From NCBI GenBank assembly GCA_963837395.1, contig CAWINI010000004.1, positions 2,790,001-2,854,000 on the forward strand: a stretch of DNA of 64,000 nucleotides, read 5' to 3'. Shown piece after piece: positions 1 to 8,094 of this stretch. This stretch comes from CAVZQN01 sp963837395 (GTDB lineage: Bacteria; Acidobacteriota; HRBIN11; JAKEFK01). The position numbers and the translations under genes are program-made. Positions within the stretch are counted from its first letter, which is position 1. Every line of letters begins with the position of its first letter. The notes beneath the pieces were generated by a model. That model did no database searches. It was not told the DNA's origin and saw nothing but the letters and a program-made list of their open reading frames with translations.

Positions 1-296
1 TGTTAGCGTGGTATCAAGCTAAGAGAGTTACAGTTGAAGTGATGATGAAGGAAGAAACAGATCGCTGGGTTGTGAAACAAAAGTCTGGTGTTGTTGTAGC
101 GAAAGGAAAAGCACAATCAACAATTTTGCCGAATACCGATTACCTGGTTCGCATTACTTACAATGGTTCACAGTTCCAGCTGTTCGTGGATAACGTGCTT
201 CTGCTAACGTTACCGGCGGGCGCTTCCGCGAATGGAACCGTAGGATTTCAGTCGAAGGCAACAACCGGATCCTTCGGCAGCATAACCGTGTTCTAG
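1..296 (+). CDS. C-terminal end of a secreted modular protein (lectin-like C-terminal domain), 5' truncated by the window
   Basis: The open frame starts before the window (frame of base 3) and ends at TAG 294-296. The visible 98 residues match in layout the C-terminal domains of the genes ending at 15682 and 63126: a LAWY-like strand, a KxxxWxxKxK strand, DYLV/FYHV, a Gly-rich turn, and a final GSFGSITVF like GTFDNVVVLP and GAFREIVVF. This suggests a concanavalin/LamG-type beta-sandwich at the end of an exported protein. The full protein and its other domains lie outside the window. The internal ATG at 39 is not the real start. Confidence 0.7.
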   Translation, partial: LAWYQAKRVTVEVMMKEETDRWVVKQKSGVVVAKGKAQSTILPNTDYLVRITYNGSQFQLFVDNVLLLTLPAGASANGTVGFQSKATTGSFGSITVF

Positions 297-305
297 AATT
301 TTCTA

Positions 306-356
306 AACGCAGAGTTCGCAGAGAATAATTAACACTAACTCTGCGGGCTCGGCGTT
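306..356. repeat. Dispersed palindromic repeat (CGCAGAG family), likely also a transcript hairpin
   Basis: Two 18-nt arms, 306-323 and 339-356, are inverted repeats with three mismatches around a 15-nt AT-rich spacer. The repeat lies between the convergent 3' ends of the left-edge gene and purH, so it could act as a bidirectional terminator. It belongs to the same family as the palindromes at 5229, 11371, 12107, 39639, 52596 and 57047. Confidence 0.7.
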
Positions 357-364
357 AAAAAGAA

Positions 365-1909
365 TTAATGTCTAAAATGCCGGACGCCGGTAAACACCAT
401 TGCGATGTTGTGTTCATTCGCTGCATCGATCACTTCTTGATCGCGAACAGAGCCACCGGGCTGAATAATTGCTGTTGCGCCGGCGGATGCAATTTCATCT
501 ACACCATCACGAAATGGAAAGAATGCATCAGATCCAACGCTGGTTCCGGCTAATGAACTTTGTGCTTTTAGCTTTGCAATTTTTACGGAATCAACGCGGC
601 TCATTTGTCCGGCGCCGATCGCTGCGGTCACATCGGCATGTGCAAATACAATTGCATTTGATTTCACGAATTGTGAAACCACCCACGCAAATTCCAACGC
701 TTTCCATTCTTCTTCAGTTGGTTCTCTTTTCGTCACAACTTTTGTTTCTGCGCGATTCAATTCCATGTCATCGCGGTCTTGAATCAACATTCCGCCGGTA
801 ATCTTTTTCATATCCACTGGATCTTGAATTTTCCATTCGCCAGGAAGCTTCAACAATCGCATGCTGGTTTTTTTCGATAAGATTTCGCGTGCTTCTTCCG
901 TAAAATCTTGCGCAACAATTCCTTCAATAAAAGCTTCCGATACAATCTTTGCAGTTTCGCCATCAACCGTTCCATGAATGCTGACAACTCCGCCGAATGC
1001 TGCAATCGGATCTCCCGCTCTTGCTTTCCGATATGCTTCTGAAATTCGATTGTCCACAGCAACTCCGCAAGGGTTGTTGTGTTTGATGATTACAGCCGAA
1101 GATTTTTTCAAAGCGCAGCTCAATTGAAATGCGGCATCAAAATCCAACAGATTATTGTACGAAAGTTCTTTGCCTTGAACTTTTTCAGCCTTAGCTAAAC
1201 AAGCCCCAGCAGCGGTTGGTGAGACGTAGAGCGCACCTTTTTGATGAGGATTTTCGCCATAGCGTAGTGTCGATGACAACTTCAAACCGATTGGAAAATA
1301 TTCTGGAAAATCTGTAAGACCAAGTTTGCGCCTGTAATAACTTGCAATTACGGCATCATAGTAGGAGGTGAAATGAAACGCTTTTACTGCAAGTCGTTGC
1401 CGCATTTCAGTAGAAACTTCTGCCTTATTCCGATCCAATTCTTCTACGAGTGCTGGATAATCGCGCGGATCCGTTACAACAGTCACAAATGCATGATTCT
1501 TTGCTGAAGCACGGATTAAAGAAGGACCACCAATATCAATCCATTCAATCGATTCATTGATTCCAAGATCTTGAGCAACGGCCTGATCTTCAAAAGGATA
1601 TAAATTCACAACTACCAGATCGATTCCATGCAAAGAATGCTCTTTCATTTGTGCCTGGTGCGAAGCATTATCGCGAATGCCGAGAATTCCGCCAAAGATT
1701 GCAGGATGCAAAGTTTTTACGCGCCCATCTAGAATTTCTGGAAAATTTGTAACGGAAGAAAGCTGAACAACATGAATGTGATGTTCATGAAGAAATTTAG
1801 CCGTGCCTCCTGTAGAAATAATTTCAATTCCCCACTCCTGCAGTTTTGCGGCAAAAGGAATCAAATCGGTTTTGTCGGAAACACTGATCAAGGCACGTTC
1901 AATTTTCAT
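365..1909 (-). CDS. purH: Bifunctional AICAR transformylase / IMP cyclohydrolase
   Basis: Catalyses the last two steps of de novo IMP synthesis in the cytoplasm. The 514-residue product has an N-terminal MGS-like cyclohydrolase domain (ALISVSDKT, STGGTAKFL, GRVKTLHP, DIGGPSLIRA) and a transformylase domain with RYGENPHQ, IIKHNNPCG and the C-terminal IIQPGGSVRD. Length is normal for the family. I chose ATG 1909 rather than the upstream extension because the PurH N-terminus begins at MKIERALIS and an AAGGAG ribosome site lies just upstream. The ATG overlaps the TGA of the upstream gene (ATGA), implying translational coupling. Confidence 0.97.
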   Translation of the reverse strand: MKIERALISVSDKTDLIPFAAKLQEWGIEIISTGGTAKFLHEHHIHVVQLSSVTNFPEILDGRVKTLHPAIFGGILGIRDNASHQAQMKEHSLHGIDLVVVNLYPFEDQAVAQDLGINESIEWIDIGGPSLIRASAKNHAFVTVVTDPRDYPALVEELDRNKAEVSTEMRQRLAVKAFHFTSYYDAVIASYYRRKLGLTDFPEYFPIGLKLSSTLRYGENPHQKGALYVSPTAAGACLAKAEKVQGKELSYNNLLDFDAAFQLSCALKKSSAVIIKHNNPCGVAVDNRISEAYRKARAGDPIAAFGGVVSIHGTVDGETAKIVSEAFIEGIVAQDFTEEAREILSKKTSMRLLKLPGEWKIQDPVDMKKITGGMLIQDRDDMELNRAETKVVTKREPTEEEWKALEFAWVVSQFVKSNAIVFAHADVTAAIGAGQMSRVDSVKIAKLKAQSSLAGTSVGSDAFFPFRDGVDEIASAGATAIIQPGGSVRDQEVIDAANEHNIAMVFTGVRHFRH

Positions 1910-2682
1910 TTTTGCTCCTTCTTCGGTTTTCCTTTCGAATGAAAAGGGGTCCATGTTGTATCGCCATGGGCTCTCTTCCATGAATAAAACCAAAATTGCA
2001 CGGTGTGAGAAATCGTTCGCGAATACGCCAGGCTTGCAATTCCAAATGGAAGAGATCTTGGATCAAAAGTGTCTGATGAAACCAGAGTACCGTTTGGAAA
2101 ATAAGCATCACCAATTAAGGAATATCTTTGCACAGCGTTCATTGCAATTTGATCCAGATATTCTTTTTCGTTGGTTGGATTGAGCGAAGTTGGTTCATGT
2201 CCGTCAAAAATCCACGGAAATTTTTCAATGTTTTTTTCCAGGTAAATTGCAAAATCAGTTCTGTATTGCGATTCACGTGGATCTTGATCCGATAGTAACA
2301 GCGGATCATTTAGATCAGCCATGTAATGAGCCATCCTTCCAAAATCCTGCGAAATTAATTTGAACGGGACATGATTGTAAACATCTTTCGCGACTTTATT
2401 CGATAATTCGCTGAGCCGATCCACCAGGTATCCGCTTTTGTTGGTTACGTTATATGTGTGCTGCGATTCCGGAAGGTCATCAGGCCGCAAGCAAGCCGAC
2501 AAAATTTCTTCTTGATGTCGAAGCATAATATTCTTGAAGGAAGCCGGCATTAATTCAGTCGATTTCACCACGAACAATTGATACGTTTTTGAGGTCCAGG
2601 CTTCCGATTCAGTCGAACAAAAAACCGCTAGCAAAAAAATCAGCCATCCCCAGCGCATAAAAACTTCGGTGCATTTTATCAT
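1906..2682 (-). CDS. Exported protein resembling zinc-dependent phospholipase C / P1-nuclease fold
   Basis: 258 residues with an N-terminal hydrophobic signal segment (WGWLIFLLAVFCS) before AWTSKTYQLF. The start of the mature protein, a later RHQEEILSACLRPDDLP and the AHYMADLNDPL segment resemble zinc-dependent phospholipase C-like proteins, where a His follows AW and HxxxD binds metal. Here the first His position is Tyr (TY instead of TH), so metal binding may be altered. A start at 2658 (MRWGW) is also possible. Its stop codon overlaps the purH start by ATGA. Function is inferred from weak similarity only. Confidence 0.55.
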   Translation of the reverse strand: MIKCTEVFMRWGWLIFLLAVFCSTESEAWTSKTYQLFVVKSTELMPASFKNIMLRHQEEILSACLRPDDLPESQHTYNVTNKSGYLVDRLSELSNKVAKDVYNHVPFKLISQDFGRMAHYMADLNDPLLLSDQDPRESQYRTDFAIYLEKNIEKFPWIFDGHEPTSLNPTNEKEYLDQIAMNAVQRYSLIGDAYFPNGTLVSSDTFDPRSLPFGIASLAYSRTISHTVQFWFYSWKRAHGDTTWTPFHSKGKPKKEQK

Positions 2683-2729
2683 AACAGTGCTCTGTGTCTT
2701 AGTGGTGAATCATGGTTAAATAGGGAACT

Positions 2730-4001
2730 ATGTTAGATCCTGGATTTGTCCGAGAAAACCGCGAAGTTGTCGAGCGCAAACTCAAATCGCGTGGAACGCA
2801 GATCGACCTTTCTGAATTCTATGCTGTCGATGAACAGCGCCGTTCCTACATTCGCGAAGTCGAAGAATTAAAACGCGTCAGCAACGTTGTTTCAAGGGAA
2901 ATTGGCGAAGCAGTAAAGCGCGGTGAAGATGTAAACGCGCGAAAAGAAGAAATGCGTACGCAAAAAGAACGGACCAAAGAACTGGATGATCTGATCCGCA
3001 ACGCCGAAGAAAAAATGCAGACGATTTTGTTAAACGTCCCCAACCTTCCGAATGATTCAGTACCGATTGGCGCAAGTGCGGCGGACAATGTTTCAGTACG
3101 TGAACACAAAGGAACGGTCTCAGTAGATTTCCAGGCAAAAACTCATGATGTGATTGGAAAGCAGCTTGGAATTTTAGATTTCGAACGTGCAGCAAAAATT
3201 ACCGGCAGCAGATTTGTTTTATACAAAGGTGCTGGCGCACAGTTGGAACGCGCATTGATTAACTTCATGATCGATGTTCATACCGAACGTGGTTATACCG
3301 AAGTTCTGCCACCATTCATTGCAAATGCGGATTCGTTACGCGGAACCGGAAATCTTCCAAAATTCGAAGAAGATCTATTTAAGTTATCCGATACAAATTA
3401 CTATTTGATTCCAACTGCGGAAGTACCTGTTACTAATATTTATCGCAATGAAATTTTGAATGAAGAAGATTTACCCATCCGATTTGTAGCGTACACACCC
3501 TGTTTTCGTAGAGAAGCGGGCACTTACGGTCAGGAAACACGAGGGCTCATCAGGTTGCATCAATTTAACAAAGTGGAGTTAGTGCATTTTTCAAAACCGG
3601 AAGATTCCTATGCTCAACATGAAAAATTAACAAATGATGCGGAAGAAATTCTAAAAAGATTGGGCCTATCATATCGAGTACTTTTATTGTGCACTGGCGA
3701 TATGGGTTTTTCTTCCGCGAAGACTTATGATCTCGAAGTATGGATGCCCGGACAAAATGCATTTGTTGAAATTTCATCTTGCTCTAATTTTGAAGACTAT
3801 CAAGCGCGACGCGCGGACATCCGATTTAAGAAATCGAATGTAAAAGGAACGCGTTTAGTGCACACATTGAATGGTTCGGGATTGGCAATTGGACGAACGG
3901 TTGCAGCAATTTTGGAAAATTATCAGCAACAAGATGGAACCGTTCGAATTCCAGAAGTACTCGTGCCTTATATGAAAGGTCAGACTGTAATCAGACCGTA
4001 A
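2730..4001 (+). CDS. serS: Seryl-tRNA synthetase
   Basis: Charges tRNA-Ser (and tRNA-Sec, relevant to the selenoprotein at 47673) with serine. The 423-residue protein has the N-terminal coiled-coil tRNA-binding arm (about residues 30-100). Its class II catalytic core shows motif 2 (FRREAGTYGQETRGLIR, followed by HQFNKVEL) and motif 3 (GSGLAIGRTVAAILENYQ). Length and start (MLDPGFVREN) are typical. It is transcribed divergently from the purH operon, and no strong Shine-Dalgarno sequence is visible. Confidence 0.97.
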   Translation: MLDPGFVRENREVVERKLKSRGTQIDLSEFYAVDEQRRSYIREVEELKRVSNVVSREIGEAVKRGEDVNARKEEMRTQKERTKELDDLIRNAEEKMQTILLNVPNLPNDSVPIGASAADNVSVREHKGTVSVDFQAKTHDVIGKQLGILDFERAAKITGSRFVLYKGAGAQLERALINFMIDVHTERGYTEVLPPFIANADSLRGTGNLPKFEEDLFKLSDTNYYLIPTAEVPVTNIYRNEILNEEDLPIRFVAYTPCFRREAGTYGQETRGLIRLHQFNKVELVHFSKPEDSYAQHEKLTNDAEEILKRLGLSYRVLLLCTGDMGFSSAKTYDLEVWMPGQNAFVEISSCSNFEDYQARRADIRFKKSNVKGTRLVHTLNGSGLAIGRTVAAILENYQQQDGTVRIPEVLVPYMKGQTVIRP

Positions 4002-4053
4002 TGCAAGGTAGACCTTGCCCCAACGCGTGAATTAGAAACCTTGAGAGTGAGAA

Positions 4054-5229
4054 TTGAGAATTGGCATCTATGGTCCGTATTTCGGAATCATGGGTGGTGG
4101 CGAACTTTATCTTGGTACCATTGCGGAAGTTCTAAGCCGCGATTATCAAGTTGATTTAGTTAGCGAATCGGACATTTCACCCACTGCATTTCAGAAGTTT
4201 TTTGGACTTGATCTAAGCCGTGTTCAAATCTGCAAAATTCCGCAGATTCCGTTCGTGGAATCATTGAACCCACTTTTTCCGGAGCGCTCTGATCAATATC
4301 TGGAAAACTCGCGTTTCACACAGGAATACGATTTGTTCATTATCATGCCGCGCAATTTTCGGATTCCATTCCGCACACTATCGAAAAGGAGCATTTTACA
4401 TTTGCAAGTTCCGGATCGGCCATGGAAGTTTGCAGATTATTGGAAAGCGTTTACATCAGGGAAATTTTCGGAATTGCGAAATGAAATTGTGAAAGCTCTG
4501 CGATATCCGGCGCGATATGCACAATTTGATGCGGTGGTGATCAATTCCAAATTTCACCAGGACATCATTTCAAAAAGATTGGTAAATCCGCATGCTATTG
4601 TTCTGCATCCGCCGGTAATGCTTCGCCAGCCGCGTGATTGGAATCAAAAGCAAAAAACGATACTGGCGGTCGGACGCTTCTTTCGCGGTCTGCATAGTAA
4701 GAGACAGGATGTGTTAATTGATGCATTCCGATTGTTTTCAAAACAAGCGCCAGAATGGAAATTCGTTTTAGCCGGAGGTCTGAGTGATGAGCAATCTTCC
4801 CGGGATTATTCGGAACGGCTCCGCCAGAGTGCGGAAGGTTTGCCAATCGTATTCCGTACCAATGTTTCGGCATCTGAACTGAACGAATTATTTTCAGCAT
4901 CTCGATTTTTTTGGCACGCCGCAGGTTTTGAAGTTCCGAAAGATCAACCCGAAAAGATGGAACATTTTGGAATAGCTACCGTTGAAGCAATGTCAGCCGG
5001 ATGTGTTCCTATTGTTTATCGCGCGGGTGGTCAGGAAGAAATTATTAACGATGGTATCAACGGCTTTTTCTGGACCTCTACAAAAGAATTAGTTGAACGC
5101 ACGTTGGCGTTGACGAATAACGATCAAGAATGCAAAGGAATTAGTCATGCTGCAGTTGAAAGAAGCAAAGAATTCGGCAAAGATCGATTTGCAGAAAAAC
5201 TGCTCACATTAGTGGGATCATTTTTTTAA
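4054..5229 (+). CDS. Glycosyltransferase family 4 (GT-B)
   Basis: 391 residues. The N-terminal MRIGIYGPYFGIMGGGELYL is a GT4 acceptor-domain start, and the C-terminal domain has ILAVGRFF and the EX7E-type segment HFGIATVEAMSAGCVPI followed by GGQEEII. It probably transfers a sugar from a nucleotide donor during surface glycan synthesis. The only in-frame start after the stop at 4048-4050 is TTG 4054. The sequence just before it (gagagtgagaattgag) resembles the GAGAATTGAGAATT simple repeats seen elsewhere between genes. The acceptor cannot be read from the sequence. Confidence 0.88.
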   Translation: MRIGIYGPYFGIMGGGELYLGTIAEVLSRDYQVDLVSESDISPTAFQKFFGLDLSRVQICKIPQIPFVESLNPLFPERSDQYLENSRFTQEYDLFIIMPRNFRIPFRTLSKRSILHLQVPDRPWKFADYWKAFTSGKFSELRNEIVKALRYPARYAQFDAVVINSKFHQDIISKRLVNPHAIVLHPPVMLRQPRDWNQKQKTILAVGRFFRGLHSKRQDVLIDAFRLFSKQAPEWKFVLAGGLSDEQSSRDYSERLRQSAEGLPIVFRTNVSASELNELFSASRFFWHAAGFEVPKDQPEKMEHFGIATVEAMSAGCVPIVYRAGGQEEIINDGINGFFWTSTKELVERTLALTNNDQECKGISHAAVERSKEFGKDRFAEKLLTLVGSFF

Positions 5230-5280
5230 ACGCCGAGACCGCTAAGTATTCCTAAATATTATCTTGGCGAACTCGGCGTT
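5229..5280. repeat. Dispersed palindromic repeat, terminator-like
   Basis: Arms 5229-5246 and 5263-5280 (AACGCCGAG... and ...CTCGGCGTT) pair over 18 positions with few mismatches. It starts on the stop codon of the GT4 gene and lies before the 3' end of the convergent gene at 5297. Confidence 0.7.
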
Positions 5281-5296
5281 GAAAAGGATTAAGACA

Positions 5297-6631
5297 CTAG
5301 TTTACATACCCGAGGGCTTTCAAGGCTTCCCGCGTTTCCTCATCCATCGATTGAATATCGCGTGCGCCTTTTAGTGCTACGCTGGCAGCACGGCCTCGGA
5401 TTGCAAACCCTTTCTTCATCAGCTCCATTGCATTTTTGTTGCCCGGCGAAAATTGATTCGTGCGCTCTTTTGGATCTTTATCCATTTCATAGAACTCATC
5501 TTTTTTGTCCGACGACCAGATCAATTTTTCTGAAGCCGATCGCAGTGCCCATTTTTCTTCGACAGATTCGTGTCCGTCTTCGTCTGGTTCGGCAGTCCCG
5601 GTCGCGATCGGAGGCAAACGTCGTTCGATCCAGATTTCATTTGATGGCTGCAATCTTCCGCGATGAACATTCCACCAGGATCTTCCTTGAAATTGTTTCG
5701 GCAGCGGAATCTTAAAATAATCCAGAACACCTGGTGCAAAATCGATGTGTTGAGTCAAAGCATCGGTTCGACCTTTGTGAATTCCTGGTCCATGAAACAT
5801 CCATACCACTCGCGTGACTTCTTCATACAAAAACCAGCCATGTCCGAAATATCCATGTTCACCAAAGCCTTCACCATGATCGCTGATCACTGCAATCAAT
5901 GAGCGATCCCATAATTTATTTTCTTTCAATTTTTGGAAAAGAATTCCAAGCTGCTGATCCAGAAATGCAATTTCGCCATCATAATGATCCAGATCTTCAG
6001 TACGATTCGGCAGCGGCGATTTTACGTTTTGAAAATTCTTGGGCGGGTTGTATGGCGCATGCGGATCGAAATAATGAATCCAGATAAATGTGTTGTCCTT
6101 TGGCTTATTTTTCTGTAACCATCGGCCTACTGCGGTGGTAATTTGATCTGCCGGCACTTCGAATTTCAAATTTTTCTTTCTACCTTTTGCGCCAATTGAA
6201 TCTTTGTAATCATCAAAGCCTTGATTGAACTTGAATCTCTTATCCAGCGGAAATGCGGAAATAAATGCCACAGTTTTCCAATGATTCTGCTTAAAAATTT
6301 CCGCCAGCGTTAACGCAGCATCGGGGAGTTCAATTCCATTTTTGCGAACGGTATGTGTGCGTGGATAAAGTGAAGTTAAAACGCTGGCCATTGCAGGACC
6401 AGTCGTGGGCATTGTTGTGTATGCGCGGTCAAAAACGAGACTTTCCCCCGCGAATTTTGAGAGATTCGGTTGATCTAATCCATAACCATAACAACCGAGA
6501 TGATCAGGACGAAGGGTATCAATGGAGATCAGGATGAAATTTGTTGGTTTGTTTTGAAAAAAAGTGCGATAAACAATAAACCCGATTGCACCAAAAACAA
6601 TCAGAAAGACGATCAACCGCCGTTTCGGCAT
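5297..6631 (-). CDS. Sulfatase-like alkaline-phosphatase-superfamily protein, membrane anchored, Thr nucleophile
   Basis: 444 residues with one N-terminal membrane segment (LIVFLIVFGAIGFIVYRTFF), then the catalytic domain outside the membrane. Metal-site motifs are present: ISIDTLRPDHLGCYG and ISDHGEGFGEHGYFGH. At the place where sulfatases have C-x-P-x-R, this protein has TGPAMA: Thr replaces the Cys that becomes formylglycine, and Met replaces Arg. Classical sulfatase chemistry is therefore unlikely; a phospho-transfer or phosphodiester reaction is a better guess. It ends in KALGYVN like its three relatives in the window. Three bases separate it from the upstream paralogue, so the two form an operon. 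Confidence 0.88.
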   Translation of the reverse strand: MPKRRLIVFLIVFGAIGFIVYRTFFQNKPTNFILISIDTLRPDHLGCYGYGLDQPNLSKFAGESLVFDRAYTTMPTTGPAMASVLTSLYPRTHTVRKNGIELPDAALTLAEIFKQNHWKTVAFISAFPLDKRFKFNQGFDDYKDSIGAKGRKKNLKFEVPADQITTAVGRWLQKNKPKDNTFIWIHYFDPHAPYNPPKNFQNVKSPLPNRTEDLDHYDGEIAFLDQQLGILFQKLKENKLWDRSLIAVISDHGEGFGEHGYFGHGWFLYEEVTRVVWMFHGPGIHKGRTDALTQHIDFAPGVLDYFKIPLPKQFQGRSWWNVHRGRLQPSNEIWIERRLPPIATGTAEPDEDGHESVEEKWALRSASEKLIWSSDKKDEFYEMDKDPKERTNQFSPGNKNAMELMKKGFAIRGRAASVALKGARDIQSMDEETREALKALGYVN

Positions 6632-6634
6632 GGC

Positions 6635-8020
6635 TTAATTCAGATAGCCAAGCGCACGCAGTGCTTCTTCGGCATCGTTATCGCCTTTCTTACGCACCGC
6701 CGGAATGGCGTAATTATACTCACCAAATCGCGCGCGATATTCTGCACCTTTGCGGAACAATTCCATCGCGCGCTTGTGATCCGATACAAAGAGATTATTC
6801 AGTTCCTTCGGATCATGCTTCAAATCATAAAATTCGAATTTACGATCAGAAGACCAGATGAATTTGGCATCTTCGGTTCGGATCGCCCATTGTGTGTATG
6901 GAAATTTGTCCCAATCCGGTTCAAGCACTTTAAAATTCCATGGCGGCTTTGCTTTTTGCAGCAACACATAATCCCGAAGTTTTTCGCCGGTACTGATGTT
7001 TGGAACATAAGATTTGCCTTGAAATTGCGGAAGCTGCGGAAGATTCAAGTAATCAAGAATGCTTGGTGTGAAATCAACATGCTCAACCATAAATGGAATT
7101 CGTTTGCCGGCAGGAATTCCAGGTCCGGACCAAATCAAAGGAACATGAACTGCTTCATCGTAAATTTTCCAAATGTGGCCGCCCCAATTGTGATCTCCAA
7201 GACCTTCACCATGATCAGCGGTGATTACTACTAAAGTGTTTTTGAAGATGTTCATGGATTCCAATTTCGAAAACAACAATCCCATTTGCTGATCGGCGAA
7301 TGCAACTTCGCCGTCGTATAAAGCATTCCATTCTGTTTTTTGATCATTACCGCGATCAAACATCGCATCGAACGGTGCAGGCGGATGATACGGTTTGTGC
7401 GGATCATAATAATGAAGCAGCAAAAAGAAATTCTTCGAACTCTTGCGATGATCTAACCACCGAAATGCAATTCTTGTAACTTCGTCCGCTCTTCGTTCCC
7501 AACGCCGCATGTGATCGATCGTGTCAATTTGAGGATTCATTTTGTAACCCATGGCGTCTTCATAAACCTGGAACCCTTGATTCAATCCGAAAACAGAATC
7601 CAGATTTGAAGCTCCAATAATGGCAGCCGTTTCCCAACCGTGTTGCGCCAGGATTTCAGCCAGCGTAATTGCTTTTGGAGATAACGCGCTGTCGTTGCGA
7701 AAAATCCCATGCGATACGGGATAAAGCGATGTGAACTGTGTCGCGAAAGATGGCTGTGTCATTGGAAGGGGAGCAAATGCTTTTTCAAACACTGTACCCC
7801 GCTGAGCGAGTCGATCGATATTGGGTGATGTTTTGCGTTGATAACCGTAGCAGCCAAGATGATCTGCGCGAAGAGCATCCACCACAATGTAAATCACATT
7901 ATATTGTTTGGGGCGGCCTGCAAAGATCCGTTTGACCGGTTCGGGATGTGAAATAAATCCGGCGGCAAGGGCTGTCAGCAACAACAAACCGGCGCTTAAT
8001 AGTAATCGCGGGCGTTTCAT
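6635..8020 (-). CDS. Sulfatase-like alkaline-phosphatase-superfamily protein, Thr nucleophile
   Basis: 461 residues with an N-terminal hydrophobic anchor (LLLSAGLLLLTALAAGFIS). Motifs are YIVVDALRADHLGCYGY, HYYDPHKPYHPP and ITADHGEGLGDHNWGGH. The nucleophile region reads TQPSFA, again Thr for Cys and Phe for Arg. The C-terminus RALGYLN is shared with the relatives. First gene of a two-gene operon with the gene at 5297; divergent from the YfhO-like gene, with only 74 bp between the starts. Likely acts on a cell-surface or periplasmic substrate. Confidence 0.88.
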   Translation of the reverse strand: MKRPRLLLSAGLLLLTALAAGFISHPEPVKRIFAGRPKQYNVIYIVVDALRADHLGCYGYQRKTSPNIDRLAQRGTVFEKAFAPLPMTQPSFATQFTSLYPVSHGIFRNDSALSPKAITLAEILAQHGWETAAIIGASNLDSVFGLNQGFQVYEDAMGYKMNPQIDTIDHMRRWERRADEVTRIAFRWLDHRKSSKNFFLLLHYYDPHKPYHPPAPFDAMFDRGNDQKTEWNALYDGEVAFADQQMGLLFSKLESMNIFKNTLVVITADHGEGLGDHNWGGHIWKIYDEAVHVPLIWSGPGIPAGKRIPFMVEHVDFTPSILDYLNLPQLPQFQGKSYVPNISTGEKLRDYVLLQKAKPPWNFKVLEPDWDKFPYTQWAIRTEDAKFIWSSDRKFEFYDLKHDPKELNNLFVSDHKRAMELFRKGAEYRARFGEYNYAIPAVRKKGDNDAEEALRALGYLN

Positions 8021-8094
8021 AAACTATCAATCCTAAATCGTTCGATTTGAATCTGCAATGTTTACCGCGAAGACGCTGAGTTAGAATATGAGCA

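Noticed and set aside
365..801. Plus-strand frames over purH (368-553, 469-801)
   Set aside because: They are shadows of the purH gene; the protein conservation lies on the minus strand.
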